Shown here: positions 55,902 through 64,000 of the stretch, piece after piece
How positions within the stretch are numbered: the first letter of the stretch is position 1
How the letters are laid out: each line of letters opens with the position of its first letter
Source: Frateuria terrea
GTDB taxonomy: Bacteria > Pseudomonadota > Gammaproteobacteria > Xanthomonadales > Rhodanobacteraceae
Assembly: GCF_900115705.1 (NCBI RefSeq)
Contig: NZ_FOXL01000006.1
Location: 310,001 to 374,000 of the forward strand
Reading direction: 5' to 3'
DNA length: 64,000 nt
Program-made: the position numbers and the translations under genes
The notes under the pieces: generated by a model
What the model was told of the DNA's origin: nothing
The model's input: only the letters and a program-made list of their open reading frames with translations
Databases searched by the model: none

Positions 55902-56669
55902 ATGGGGCTTCAGGGCAAGGTCGCGCTGGTCACCGGCGCTGCACAGGGCATCGGCCGCGCGATCGCGCTGCGGCTTGCGCGGGAAGGCGCCGCGGTGGCG
56001 ATCGAGGATCGCGTCGCGAATGACCGCGCCCGCGAGACCTTCGCACAAGTGCAGGCCACCGGCGCACGTGCATGCCTGATCGAGGGCGACATCGGCAAGC
56101 TCGAGGCCGACCGGCAGGTCCTCGCCCAGGCGGTGGCGCAGCTGGGCCGGGTCGACATCCTGGTCAACAACGCAGGCGTGGAACGCCGTGCCGGTTTCCT
56201 CGACGTCACCGAGGCCGACTACGACCTGGTGCTGAACGTCAACCTCAAGGGCGTGTTCTTCCTCACCCAGGCATTCGCCCGCCACGTGCGCGAGCGCGGC
56301 GATGGCGGACGCATCGTCAACATCAGCTCGGTCCACGAGGAGTTGCCGTTCCCGCACTTCGCCAGCTACTGCGCCAGCAAGGGCGGCGTGAAGATGCTGA
56401 TGCGCGACCTGTCGGTGGAACTGGCGCCGCTGGGCATCGCCATCAACAACATCGCGCCGGGCGCGATCGAGACGCCGATCAACGCGCACCTGATGAACGA
56501 TCCGGCACTGATGGCGGCACTCATGAAGAACATTCCGCTCAAGCGGCTGGGCACGCCCGAGGAGGTCGCCGGCGCGGTAGCTTTCCTGTGCAGCGACGAC
56601 GCCGGCTACATGACCGGCAGCACGCTTTTCATCGACGGTGGCCTGTTGTGGAACTACGCCGAGCAATGA
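55902..56669 (+). CDS. Short-chain dehydrogenase/reductase (glucose 1-dehydrogenase-like)
   Basis: 255 aa from ATG 55902 with AAGGAG upstream. 'ALVTGAAQGIGRAIALRLAREG' cofactor loop, 'VDILVNNAGVERR', catalytic Ser in 'IVNISSVHEELPFPHF', Tyr-Lys in 'SYCASKGG', and 'IAPGAIETPIN' define a classical SDR. It resembles bacterial glucose 1-dehydrogenases. The stop overlaps the trehalase start by ATGA, implying joint action on trehalose-derived glucose. Confidence 0.9.
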   Translation: MGLQGKVALVTGAAQGIGRAIALRLAREGAAVAIEDRVANDRARETFAQVQATGARACLIEGDIGKLEADRQVLAQAVAQLGRVDILVNNAGVERRAGFLDVTEADYDLVLNVNLKGVFFLTQAFARHVRERGDGGRIVNISSVHEELPFPHFASYCASKGGVKMLMRDLSVELAPLGIAINNIAPGAIETPINAHLMNDPALMAALMKNIPLKRLGTPEEVAGAVAFLCSDDAGYMTGSTLFIDGGLLWNYAEQ

Positions 56670-58252
56670 GCGACGACACCAAGCGGCACAACGAGGAAAG
56701 GACGGCGAGCGTCCCCAAGGCGGACACGCTCACGCCCGCCGATCGCTATCAGGAGCTGTTCATCGCGGTGCAGATGGAGCGCGTCTTCGACGACAGCAAG
56801 ACCTTCGTCGACTGCGTGCCGCGCGGCGATCCGGAGGGCATCCTCGACACCTACCGTGAGCGCTGCGACGACGAGGGTTTCCGGCTGTCCGATTTCGTGC
56901 ATGCGCACTTCGACCCGCCGCAGAAGCACACCAGCCACTACACCTCGCCACCCGGGCAGTCGCTGAAGGACCACATCGACAGCCTGTGGGGGGTGCTTAC
57001 CCGCCATCCGCACCAGCATCCGCCCAATGCCTCGATCCTGCCCTTGCCCAACGACTACGTGGTACCGGGCGGGCGCTTCGCCGAGCTGTACTACTGGGAT
57101 TCGTACTTCACCATGCTCGGGCTGGCCGAGAGCGGGCGACACGACCTGCTGGCCTCGATGGCCAACAACTTCGCCTACCTGATCGACACCTACGGCCACG
57201 TGCCCAACGGGAACCGCACCTATTACCTGAGCCGCTCGCAGCCGCCGGTGTTCGCGCTGATGGTGGAACTGTTCGAGGACAAGGGCGTGTGCAAGGCGAT
57301 CGAGTACCTGCCGCGCCTGCGCAAGGAATACAACTACTGGATGGCCGGCGCGGAAGACCTGCGTCCCGGCGACACGCGCCGCCACTGCGTGTGCCTGGAC
57401 GACGGCAGCATCCTCAACCGCTACTGGGACGACCGCGACTCGCCGCGCGAGGAGTCCTACCGAGAGGACGTGCTCACCGCGCGCAAGTCCTCCCGACCGT
57501 TGCACCACGTCTACCGCGAGCTGCGCGCCGGTGCCGCGTCGGGCTGGGATTTCAGTTCGCGCTGGTGCGATGGCACGGAGTTGTCGACGATCCGCACCAC
57601 CTCGATCCTGCCGGTGGACCTCAACTGTTTCCTGTACAAGCTGGAGCGGCAGATCTGCCTGCTCAACCATGCCGCGGGCCAGCGCAAGCAGGCGGAGAAG
57701 TTCCAGCAGCGAGCGGAGATCCGCAAGCAGGCGATCGAGCGCATGCTGTGGAGCGAGCACGATGGCGCCTATCTCGATTACGACTGGGAGCGCGACCGGC
57801 CGCGCGAGGCGCTCAACAGCGCCACCGCCGTGCCGCTGTTCATCGGCCTGGCCAGCCGCGACCAGGCCAGGCGTACGGCGCAGGCGCTGCGTGACCGGCT
57901 GCTGTGCGAAGGCGGCCTGGGTACCAGCGAGCAGCTCAGCGGCCAGCAGTGGGACCAGCCCAATGGCTGGGCGCCGCTGCAGTGGATGGCGATCCGCGGC
58001 ATGCGCAACTACGACATCGACGCCGACGACATCGCCTGCCGCTGGCTGCGCACGGTCGGGTCGCTCTACAAGAGGCAGAGCAAGCTGGTCGAGAAATACG
58101 TGATCACCCACGACGGCGAAAACGCCGAGGGTGGCGGCGGCGGCGAGTATCCGCTGCAGGACGGGTTCGGCTGGACCAACGGGGTAACCCGCCGGCTGCT
58201 GCACGAGGACCCGGGCAACGAGGCGAACGAGGCGAAGGCGGCCAGCCGCTGA
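56666..58252 (+). CDS. treF: Trehalase, cytoplasmic type (GH37)
   Basis: 528 aa, no signal peptide, so TreF-like. Both family signatures are present: 'PGGRFAELYYWDSYF' and 'QWDQPNGWAPLQW', and the Gly-rich 'EGGGGGEYPLQDGFGWTNGV' near the end. Catalytic Asp is in 'ASGWDFSSRW'. It splits trehalose to glucose. Coupled by ATGA to the upstream SDR. Confidence 0.94.
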   Translation: MSDDTKRHNEERTASVPKADTLTPADRYQELFIAVQMERVFDDSKTFVDCVPRGDPEGILDTYRERCDDEGFRLSDFVHAHFDPPQKHTSHYTSPPGQSLKDHIDSLWGVLTRHPHQHPPNASILPLPNDYVVPGGRFAELYYWDSYFTMLGLAESGRHDLLASMANNFAYLIDTYGHVPNGNRTYYLSRSQPPVFALMVELFEDKGVCKAIEYLPRLRKEYNYWMAGAEDLRPGDTRRHCVCLDDGSILNRYWDDRDSPREESYREDVLTARKSSRPLHHVYRELRAGAASGWDFSSRWCDGTELSTIRTTSILPVDLNCFLYKLERQICLLNHAAGQRKQAEKFQQRAEIRKQAIERMLWSEHDGAYLDYDWERDRPREALNSATAVPLFIGLASRDQARRTAQALRDRLLCEGGLGTSEQLSGQQWDQPNGWAPLQWMAIRGMRNYDIDADDIACRWLRTVGSLYKRQSKLVEKYVITHDGENAEGGGGGEYPLQDGFGWTNGVTRRLLHEDPGNEANEAKAASR

Positions 58253-58259
58253 CGGCGGC

Positions 58260-59165
58260 TTACCCGGTGAGGCCCAGCTTGCGCATGAGCGCCTGCGCAT
58301 CGAACGGTGCATGCACCTTCGCATCGTTGTCGAAATAGCAGTACACGTCGCGGCCGGCGCGCTTCGGCGGCGGCTTGCCGCTCGCGAGCACCGCGTCGTC
58401 CGGTTCGCCCCCGTGCGACCAGGCCAGGATGCGCGCGGCCCAGCGCTCCAGCGCCGCGTCGCTGTAGCCGCTGGTGTAGAGCTTCTCGTCACCATGCAGC
58501 CGCAGGTACATGAAGTCCGCAGTGACGTCTTCCAGGTACGGCCAGCGGCCGGCCGTGTCGGCCACCACCAGCGCCACCTTGTGCCTGCGCAGCAGCGCGA
58601 TGAACGGCTCGCAGACGAAGCTCTCGTGGCGGATCTCCAGCGCGTGCCGCAGGCGCCGCTTGCGGTCGGGCGTGACGCTGGCCCCGTGCTTCAGCCGGTG
58701 GTCGTGCTTGCGCGCGAGCGCCGCGGCCTGGAGCGTGTCGCGCGGCAACGCGCCGAGGAAGTGGTCGAACAGCACCTCGTCGAAGCGCTGGCTGGGCGGG
58801 CATTGCCACAGGACCGGCCCCAGCTTTGCGCCGAGCTCGAACACGCCCGAGGCGAGGAAGTTGGCCATTGGTCCTTCGAAGTCGCGCAGCCGCTTGATGT
58901 GCGTAATGAAGCGCGGCCCCTTGACCGCGAAGACGAAGCCACGCGGCGTGGCGGCGTTCCAGCACGCGTAGCTCGAAGGCCGTTGCAGGCTGTAGAAGGA
59001 GCCGTTGAGCTCGACGCTGCCGACCTGGCGCGAGGCGTACTCCAGTTCGGCCCGCTGCGGCAGGTCCTTCGGATAGAACACCCCGCGCCAGGGCGCGTAG
59101 CGCCAGCCGGAAATGCCGATGCGCAGTGTCGCCACATCCGTCTCGTCCGCCGATACCGCTGCCAT
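58260..59165 (-). CDS. DUF72 (YecE family) protein
   Basis: 301 aa. TIM-barrel protein of unknown role: 'RIGISGWRYAPWRGVFYPKDLP', 'VELNGSFYSLQRPSSYACWN', 'FAVKGPRFITHIKRLRD' and 'DVYCYFDNDAKVHAPFDA' are characteristic of DUF72. Converges with the trehalase gene (7-bp gap). Confidence 0.9.
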   Translation of the reverse strand: MAAVSADETDVATLRIGISGWRYAPWRGVFYPKDLPQRAELEYASRQVGSVELNGSFYSLQRPSSYACWNAATPRGFVFAVKGPRFITHIKRLRDFEGPMANFLASGVFELGAKLGPVLWQCPPSQRFDEVLFDHFLGALPRDTLQAAALARKHDHRLKHGASVTPDRKRRLRHALEIRHESFVCEPFIALLRRHKVALVVADTAGRWPYLEDVTADFMYLRLHGDEKLYTSGYSDAALERWAARILAWSHGGEPDDAVLASGKPPPKRAGRDVYCYFDNDAKVHAPFDAQALMRKLGLTG

Positions 59166-59202
59166 GCAAGCGTCCGCCGGGTGACGTACGGGTGAACCCG
59201 GC

Positions 59203-59757
59203 TCAGACCTGGCGGTGGCGGAAGCAGCCGACCAGGTGGTCGTTGACCATGCCGGTGGCCTGCATCAGCGCATAGCAGATGGTGCTGCCGACGAAGCGGA
59301 AGCCGTCCTTCTTCAGCGTCTTGCTCATGCGGTCGGAGAGGGCGGTGGTCGCCGGCACCTCGGCCGGCGTCTTCCAGCGGTTGCGCACCGGCCTGCCCTC
59401 GACGAACGACCACAGGTAGGCGTCCAGGCTGCCGTGGGCTTCGATCGCATTGAGCGCGGCGCGGGCGTTGTCGCGGGCTGCGCCGACCTTCAGGCGGTTG
59501 CGGATGATGCCCGGATCGGTGAGCAGCTTTTCCAGCTCGCGGTCGCCCATGCGCGCCACGCGCGCGATGTCGAAGCCGTGGAATACCTCGCGGTAGCGTT
59601 CGCGCTTGGCCAGCACCGTGCGCCAGGACAGGCCGGCCTGCGCGCCTTCCAGACAGAGGAACTCGAACAGCATGCGGTCGTCGTGCAGCGGCGCGCCCCA
59701 TTCGGTGTCGTGATAGGCGCAAAGCAGGTCGTCGGTGGCCCAGGTGCAGCGCTGCAT
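59203..59757 (-). CDS. tag: DNA-3-methyladenine glycosylase I
   Basis: 184 aa from ATG 59757. Excises 3-methyladenine from alkylated DNA. 'RCTWATDDLLCAYHDTEWG' at the N-terminus, 'FEFLCLEGAQAGLSWRTVL' and 'FRFVGSTICYALMQATGMVNDHLVGCFRH' are typical; Cys4, His17 and C-terminal Cys/His give the zinc site of Tag. Confidence 0.94.
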   Translation of the reverse strand: MQRCTWATDDLLCAYHDTEWGAPLHDDRMLFEFLCLEGAQAGLSWRTVLAKRERYREVFHGFDIARVARMGDRELEKLLTDPGIIRNRLKVGAARDNARAALNAIEAHGSLDAYLWSFVEGRPVRNRWKTPAEVPATTALSDRMSKTLKKDGFRFVGSTICYALMQATGMVNDHLVGCFRHRQV

Positions 59758-59842
59758 GTGGCAATCCCGTGACGGCAGGGGCGCCACTTTAGCGCAGCGG
59801 GCACGGCGTACACTGGCGCCCTTTCACCGCACTGTTTCCTCC

Positions 59843-60742
59843 ATGTCGAACGCCTCCCCGCAGCGCGGCGCGCTGGCCGCCCTGGCCGGCACCATCCTGA
59901 TCTGGGCCTACAGCTGGGTGGTGATGAAGCAGGCGCTCGACTGGGCCGGGCCGTTCGATTTCGCCGCGTTGCGTTATCTGTTCGGCGCGCTGGTGCTGTT
60001 CGCCGCGCTGCTGGCCGGCCGGCAGTCGTTGAAGCCGCCGCCATGGCTGCCCACGGTGCTGATCGGGCTGTGCCAGACCGCAGCCTTCCAGGGACTGGAG
60101 CAGTGGGCGCTGGTCGGCGGCGGCGCCGGGCACGTGGCGCTGCTCGCCTACAGCATGCCGTTCTGGGCCGTGCTGCTGGCCTGGCCGCTGCTGTCCGAGC
60201 GGCCGGCCGGCAGGCACTGGCTGGGCCTGGCGCTCGCCGGCACGGGACTGGTGTGCATCCTCGAACCCTGGCGCGGCCTGGGCAGTCCGCTGAGCACGAT
60301 GCTGGCACTGGCCGGCGGTGTGGCCTGGGCCGGCGGCACCGTGCTGAGCAAGCGGTTGTTCCAGCAGCATGCGGTGTCGCCGCTCGCCCTGACCAGCTGG
60401 CAGATGCTGATCGGCGCGCTGGCGCTGGGCGCGGTCGCGCTGCTGGTGCCGCAACGTCCGGTCGAATGGAACTGGCGTTTCGCCGGCGCACTGGTCTACA
60501 GCGCCGTGATGGCCTCCAGCGTAGCGTGGGGACTGTGGCTGTTGGTGCTGAAGCGATTGCCCACCACGGTGGCGAGCCTGTCCAGCCTGGGCGTGCCGGT
60601 GGTCAGCGTGCTGCTTGCCTGGCTGATCCTGGGCGAGCAGCCGAGCGCGGCCGAAGGCGTAGGCATCGTACTGGTGCTGCTGGGCCTGGCGGCGGTGACC
60701 GGCGTGCTGAAACGGCCTGGAAAGGTGCGCCGCGCAACCTGA
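59843..60742 (+). CDS. EamA/DMT-family transporter
   Basis: 299 aa with ten transmembrane helices in two EamA repeats ('LIWAYSWVVMKQALDWAGPF', 'FAALRYLFGALVLF', then 'LSSLGVPVVSVLLAWLILGEQP'). Probable exporter of amino acids or other metabolites; substrate unknown. Divergent from tag. Confidence 0.88.
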   Translation: MSNASPQRGALAALAGTILIWAYSWVVMKQALDWAGPFDFAALRYLFGALVLFAALLAGRQSLKPPPWLPTVLIGLCQTAAFQGLEQWALVGGGAGHVALLAYSMPFWAVLLAWPLLSERPAGRHWLGLALAGTGLVCILEPWRGLGSPLSTMLALAGGVAWAGGTVLSKRLFQQHAVSPLALTSWQMLIGALALGAVALLVPQRPVEWNWRFAGALVYSAVMASSVAWGLWLLVLKRLPTTVASLSSLGVPVVSVLLAWLILGEQPSAAEGVGIVLVLLGLAAVTGVLKRPGKVRRAT

Positions 60743-60775
60743 GGCCATCGCGTTCCGCCACCGCGGGCTTTGCAT

Positions 60776-61849
60776 ATGCACTTGTGGTCCGACCTCGTCA
60801 CCTGGTTCAGCCGGCACGCGGTGATGCCGCTGCTGGCCTGGCTGCACATCGCGGGGCTGGCGGGCGACCCGCGCGAGATTGCCGAAGCGGTGATGATCGC
60901 GCTGCTGCAGGTGGCGATCATCGCCTGCGTGTTCCGTCCGCTGGAGACCCTCGCGCCGGCCGAACGCTGGAGCGACCGCAAGCTGACCCGGGTCGATCGC
61001 CAGTACACGCTGCTGATGCTGCTGGGCATCTTCCCGCTGTTTTCCTACCTGGTGCTGACGCCGATCAGCAATTACTTCGGCGGCACCGCCGACGGCGGCA
61101 GCAGCGATTCGCTGCTGGGCATCACGCACTGGTGGCCGGGCCTGGACCATCACCCGCTGGCGCTGTTCCTCATCTACTACGTGATCTACGACCTGGTGTA
61201 CTACCTCATGCACCGGGTGCAGCACGCCATGCCCTGGTGGTGGGCGCTGCACAGCATGCACCACAGCCAGCGCCAGATGAGCTGCTGGACCAACGACCGC
61301 GGCAGCCTGGTCGACGGCTTCCTGCAATCGATGGTGCTGGCCGGGGTGGGCGTGCTGATCGGCGTCGCGCCGACCGACTTCGCCTGGCTGATGCTGCTGG
61401 GCGAGCTGGTGCAGAACTTCTCGCACACCAATGTGCGCTTCGGCTTCGGACCGCTGTTGCAGAAGTGCTTCGTCGATCCGAAGTTCCACCGCCTGCACCA
61501 CATGGTGGTCGACGAGGCGCGGCCGGGCCTGCACAACTGCAACTTCGGCCAGGTGTTCTCGATCTGGGACGTGCTGCTGGGCACTGCACTGTACGGCGAG
61601 CCGGCGCGCCCGACCGGCGTGGGCGACCCGCAGGTCGACGCGGACAACGGCCACGGCCTGGTCGGCCTGCACTGGGCCGCGTTCAAGCGCTTCTGGGCCA
61701 CCGTGCGCACGCTGGAGGGCTGGCGTCCGGGCGAGGTGTCGTTCGATACCGCCGGGCGGCCGGTCCGGGTGGTGCACGCGGCTCCTGCCCCAACCGTGTG
61801 TCCGCCGGCGGTTCCGGCGGCGACGCTGGAAGGCGCGACCGCCGACTAG
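60776..61849 (+). CDS. Fatty-acid hydroxylase / sterol-desaturase superfamily protein
   Basis: 357 aa from ATG 60776. Membrane di-iron enzyme with histidine clusters HRVQH, HSMHH and HRLHH between about 145 and 245 and several hydrophobic helices. Lipid substrate unknown. The stop codon TAG (61847-61849) lies inside the 6-bp target duplication of the adjacent IS481 element, so insertion happened exactly at the gene's end and left the protein intact. Confidence 0.86.
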   Translation: MHLWSDLVTWFSRHAVMPLLAWLHIAGLAGDPREIAEAVMIALLQVAIIACVFRPLETLAPAERWSDRKLTRVDRQYTLLMLLGIFPLFSYLVLTPISNYFGGTADGGSSDSLLGITHWWPGLDHHPLALFLIYYVIYDLVYYLMHRVQHAMPWWWALHSMHHSQRQMSCWTNDRGSLVDGFLQSMVLAGVGVLIGVAPTDFAWLMLLGELVQNFSHTNVRFGFGPLLQKCFVDPKFHRLHHMVVDEARPGLHNCNFGQVFSIWDVLLGTALYGEPARPTGVGDPQVDADNGHGLVGLHWAAFKRFWATVRTLEGWRPGEVSFDTAGRPVRVVHAAPAPTVCPPAVPAATLEGATAD

Positions 61850-61850
61850 G
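61845..61850. repeat. Left target-site duplication of the IS481-family element
   Basis: ACTAGG, repeated at 62876-62881, directly flanks the element. It fits the NCTAGN target known for IS481. Confidence 0.88.
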
Positions 61851-62875
61851 TGTGATCTCTCAGTAGGTTGTTCACCCGGGGCAATCCCGGAATTCTGGAG
61901 GTGCGACCCAACCAGCCCACCAGGAGCCCCGGATGAACCTGCATAAACATGCCCGTCTTACGCCCCGAGGTCGAGCCCTGCTCGTGGAGCGGGTGCTTGA
62001 GCACGGTCTGCGTGTGGAGGAGGCGGCCCATGCCGCGGGAGTCAGCGTGCGCACGGCGTACAAATGGCTGCAGCGCTTTCGCGCGGAAGGCGCAGCCGGA
62101 TTACTCGATCGCTCCTCCCGCCCACACCGCTGTCCGCATGCTACGGCCGAAGCGCTCGCCAAGCAGGTGATGGCGCACCGCCGTGAGCGTTGGACCTACC
62201 GGCAGATCGCCCAGCATCTGGCGGTGGCCGCCAGTACGATCGGCCGCCTGGTCAAGCGCGCCGGGCTGCATCGGCTGGCGGAACTGGAGCCGGCGCGCCC
62301 GGCGAATCGGTACGAATACCCGGCACCGGGCGACCTGCTGCACCTGGACATCAAGAAGCTGGGGCGTTTCTGGCGCCCGGGTCACCGCGTTACCGGCGAG
62401 CGCCAGCGTGCATCGGATGGAGCTGGCCGGGAATTCGTGCACGTGGCGATCGATGACGCCTCGCGCGTGGCTTTTGGCACCATCGAACCCAACGAGCGTG
62501 GCCCCAGTGCGTGCCGCGCCCTGCTCAAGGCGCTGCGTTATTACCGCACGCTGGGCGTGCGCTTCACTCGTGTCATGACCGACAACGGGGCCTGCTACAA
62601 ATCCCGCGCCTTCCGGCGCTTGCTGCGCCGGCTCGGACTGCGTCACCTGCGCACCCGGCCCTATACACCCCGCACCAACGGCAAGGCCGAGCGCTTCATC
62701 CAGACCGCCTTGCGCGAATGGGCCTACGCGCGCCGCTATGAACACTCGGCCCAGCGCGCCGCCCATTGGCTGACCTGGTTGCACCAATACAACTGGCACC
62801 GGCCACATGCCAGCCTGGACTACCGACCGCCCATCACCCGCATCGGCGCCATGAACAACCTGGTGGGTTTACACA
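61851..62875 (+). mobile_element. Complete IS481-family insertion sequence (1025 bp)
   Basis: Ends TGTG...CACA. Terminal inverted repeats of 24 bp agree at 17 positions, including an inner block AGGTTGTTCA on both sides (61851-61874 and 62852-62875). One transposase gene. Flanked by ACTAGG direct repeats. No internal damage seen, so it may be active. Confidence 0.9.
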
Positions 62876-62880
62876 ACTAG
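61933..62880 (+). CDS. IS481-family transposase
   Basis: 315 aa, AGGAG seven bases before ATG 61933. N-terminal helix-turn-helix ('VEEAAHAAGVSVRTAYKWLQRF'), then an rve integrase core with DDE residues in 'GDLLHLDIKKLG', 'RVMTDNGACYKS' and 'TPRTNGKAERFIQTALRE'. The frame runs through the right inverted repeat and stops at a TAG (62878-62880) supplied by the target duplication, not by the element. Confidence 0.94.
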   Translation: MNLHKHARLTPRGRALLVERVLEHGLRVEEAAHAAGVSVRTAYKWLQRFRAEGAAGLLDRSSRPHRCPHATAEALAKQVMAHRRERWTYRQIAQHLAVAASTIGRLVKRAGLHRLAELEPARPANRYEYPAPGDLLHLDIKKLGRFWRPGHRVTGERQRASDGAGREFVHVAIDDASRVAFGTIEPNERGPSACRALLKALRYYRTLGVRFTRVMTDNGACYKSRAFRRLLRRLGLRHLRTRPYTPRTNGKAERFIQTALREWAYARRYEHSAQRAAHWLTWLHQYNWHRPHASLDYRPPITRIGAMNNLVGLHN

Positions 62881-62881
62881 G
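62876..62881. repeat. Right target-site duplication of the IS481-family element
   Basis: ACTAGG, matching 61845-61850; it contains the transposase stop codon. Confidence 0.88.
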
Positions 62882-62908
62882 TCGCCGGGCGGGCGGCCGG
62901 GCCCCCGC

Positions 62909-63856
62909 TCACCAGGGCAACGCGTCCAGATCGACGTTGCCACCGGTGAGCACCACGCCGACGTGGCGGCCAGCGAAGCGCTCCCCGGCCTTGAGGATCG
63001 CGGCGAACGCGGTCGCGCTGGAGACCTCCACCACCAGCTTGAGCTCCTGCCACAGCAGCCGCATGGCGGCGATGGTTTCGGCATCGGTCACGGTGATGAC
63101 GTCGATGCGGTGCCTGCGCAGCGCATCGAGGTTGGGCGTGCCGACGAGCGCGCGCAGGCCGTCGCAGACCGTATCGGGAACCACGTCGGTGACCCGCTCG
63201 CCGCGGGCGAGCGAACGCGCGGCGTCATCCGCACCCGCCGGTTCGGCGGCGTGCAGGCTGAGCTCCGGCCGCAGCGCATGCGCGGCGATCGCCACGCCGG
63301 AGGCCAGTCCACCGCCGCCGACCGGCGTGACCAGCGCATCGATGCCGGGCGCCTGCGCCAGCAGTTCCAGCGCGATCGTGCCCTGGCCGGCCATCACCTG
63401 GGTGTCGGCATAGGGATGCACCAGCACGGCGCCGGTATCCTGCACCAGCTGCGCGGTGGTCGCCTCGCGCGCGGCCTGGGTCGGCGCGCAGCGATGCAGC
63501 ACCGCACCGGCGCGTTCGATCGCTTCGAGCTTGGCGCGCACCGCGCCCTCGGGCACCACCACGTGGGCGCGGATGCCGCGGGTGGCTGCCGCCAGCGCCA
63601 ACGCGTTGCCGTGGTTGCCAGAGGAATGGGTGACCACGCCGCGCGCGGCGGCCGCCTCGTCCAGCGCCCAGACCGCGTTGCAGGCGCCGCGGAACTTGAA
63701 GGCGCCGCCGCGCTGCAGGTTCTCGCACTTGAAGTGCAGCTGCGCGCCGGCCAGCGCGTCGAGCGCGTCGCTGCGCATCACGGGCGTGACGCGCGCATGC
63801 GGCGCGATCCGCGCGGCGGCATCCTGGATCTGGGCGAAGGTGGGCAGATGGGTCAT
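62909..63856 (-). CDS. PLP-dependent threonine/serine ammonia-lyase or racemase
   Basis: 315 aa. Fold-type II PLP enzyme: PLP lysine in 'FKCENLQRGGAFKFRGACNA', 'THSSGNHGNALALAAATRG' for substrate, and phosphate loop 'PVGGGGLASGVAIAAHAL'. No ACT domain, so it is the short catabolic dehydratase/serine racemase/hydroxyaspartate lyase type, not biosynthetic IlvA. ATGA overlap with the upstream epimerase-like gene. Confidence 0.88.
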   Translation of the reverse strand: MTHLPTFAQIQDAAARIAPHARVTPVMRSDALDALAGAQLHFKCENLQRGGAFKFRGACNAVWALDEAAAARGVVTHSSGNHGNALALAAATRGIRAHVVVPEGAVRAKLEAIERAGAVLHRCAPTQAAREATTAQLVQDTGAVLVHPYADTQVMAGQGTIALELLAQAPGIDALVTPVGGGGLASGVAIAAHALRPELSLHAAEPAGADDAARSLARGERVTDVVPDTVCDGLRALVGTPNLDALRRHRIDVITVTDAETIAAMRLLWQELKLVVEVSSATAFAAILKAGERFAGRHVGVVLTGGNVDLDALPW

Positions 63857-64000
63857 GGCGTATCGAGCTCCACGCCGCAGCGGAACGTGCGTGCGGCGCC
63901 AGGTTCAAGTCGGATGGCTTCGGCGCATTCGGGCCGGTTGAAGGCGTCGGGCAGGCTTTCCATAGGTTCGAGCGCGAGCGAACGGCGTGCGTCGCGCTCC
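63853..64000 (-). CDS. Aldose 1-epimerase-like protein, C-terminal fragment (window edge)
   Basis: Open minus-strand frame from the window edge to TGA at 63853. The last 48 residues include 'RSLALEPMESLPDAFNRPE' and 'IRLEPGAARTFRCGVEL', which resemble the C-terminus of galactose-mutarotase-like enzymes. The stop overlaps the start of the ammonia-lyase gene. The assignment rests on the tail only. Confidence 0.6.
   Translation of the reverse strand, partial: ERDARRSLALEPMESLPDAFNRPECAEAIRLEPGAARTFRCGVELDTP

Noticed and set aside
62909-63856. Biosynthetic threonine dehydratase ilvA completing the branched-chain pathway
   Set aside because: The protein is only 315 aa and lacks the ACT-like regulatory domain, so it fits the catabolic dehydratase or racemase group.

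Overview
The window is dense chromosomal DNA with GC-rich codon use throughout, except for a visibly lower-GC stretch at about 1-3960. Gene content and order point to a gammaproteobacterium of the Xanthomonadales (Rhodanobacter/Dyella/Luteibacter-like). The markers are a chitin/N-acetylglucosamine cluster with a TonB receptor and LacI regulator, Oar-type TonB receptors, paired M61 peptidases, comF next to bioB-bioF-bioH-bioC, and dispersed palindromes with CCCTCTCC/GGAGAGGG arms. The genus is inferred from this context only.

Layout. (1) 1-4133: part of a type I restriction-modification operon on the minus strand (CBS-HEPN protein, frameshifted hsdM, hsdS running off the left edge), lying against the 3' end of tRNA-Arg(CCG). 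(2) 4411-11423: two tandem M61 metallopeptidases, an APC amino-acid permease and a membrane di-iron hydroxylase. (3) 11585-15942: a very large Oar-like TonB-dependent receptor and a glycerophosphodiesterase. (4) 16021-27655: the N-acetylglucosamine regulon: GH20 hexosaminidase, TonB receptor and glucokinase-type kinase on the minus strand; sugar MFS transporter, LacI repressor, SIS-type deaminase and nagA on the plus strand. The divergent control region carries two operator-like palindromes, each overlapping a -35 box. (5) 27881-29869: a lipoprotein 2',3'-cyclic nucleotidase/5'-nucleotidase. (6) 30007-33704: threonine operon with a Thr-rich leader peptide, a homoserine dehydrogenase with no aspartate-kinase part, thrB and thrC. 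(7) 33784-45013: branched-chain amino-acid operon leuA-ilvE-leuC-leuD-leuB-ilvD-ilvC-ilvG-ilvM, preceded by a leader peptide and a textbook attenuator. (8) 45272-48946: GGDEF cyclase, ubiA, comF and small proteins. (9) 49090-53936: biotin operon bioB-bioF-trhO-bioH-bioC. (10) 54000-61849: acyltransferase, a chimeric LytTR protein, SDR-trehalase pair, DUF72 protein, DNA glycosylase tag, EamA exporter and a second fatty-acid-hydroxylase-type protein. (11) 61851-62875: a complete IS481-family element with a 6-bp target duplication. (12) 62909-64000: a PLP ammonia-lyase/racemase and the end of an aldose-epimerase-like gene.

How it works together. The nag genes form one scavenging route: outer-membrane uptake of chito-oligosaccharides, cleavage by the hexosaminidase, inner-membrane import, phosphorylation, deacetylation and deamination, under one LacI-type repressor. 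The threonine and branched-chain operons lie head to tail and are both controlled by leader peptides. In both, the predicted transcription start falls at the leader ATG, so the leader mRNAs are probably leaderless. Copies of the palindromic repeat sit inside two operons (leuC-leuD and trhO-bioH), where they are translated in the same frame and keep stop/start overlaps intact.

The most unusual items are the CBS-HEPN gene overlapping hsdM, the single-base frameshift in hsdM, the secreted-protein/LytTR chimera, the paired leaderless attenuator leaders, and the repeat-derived coding sequences.
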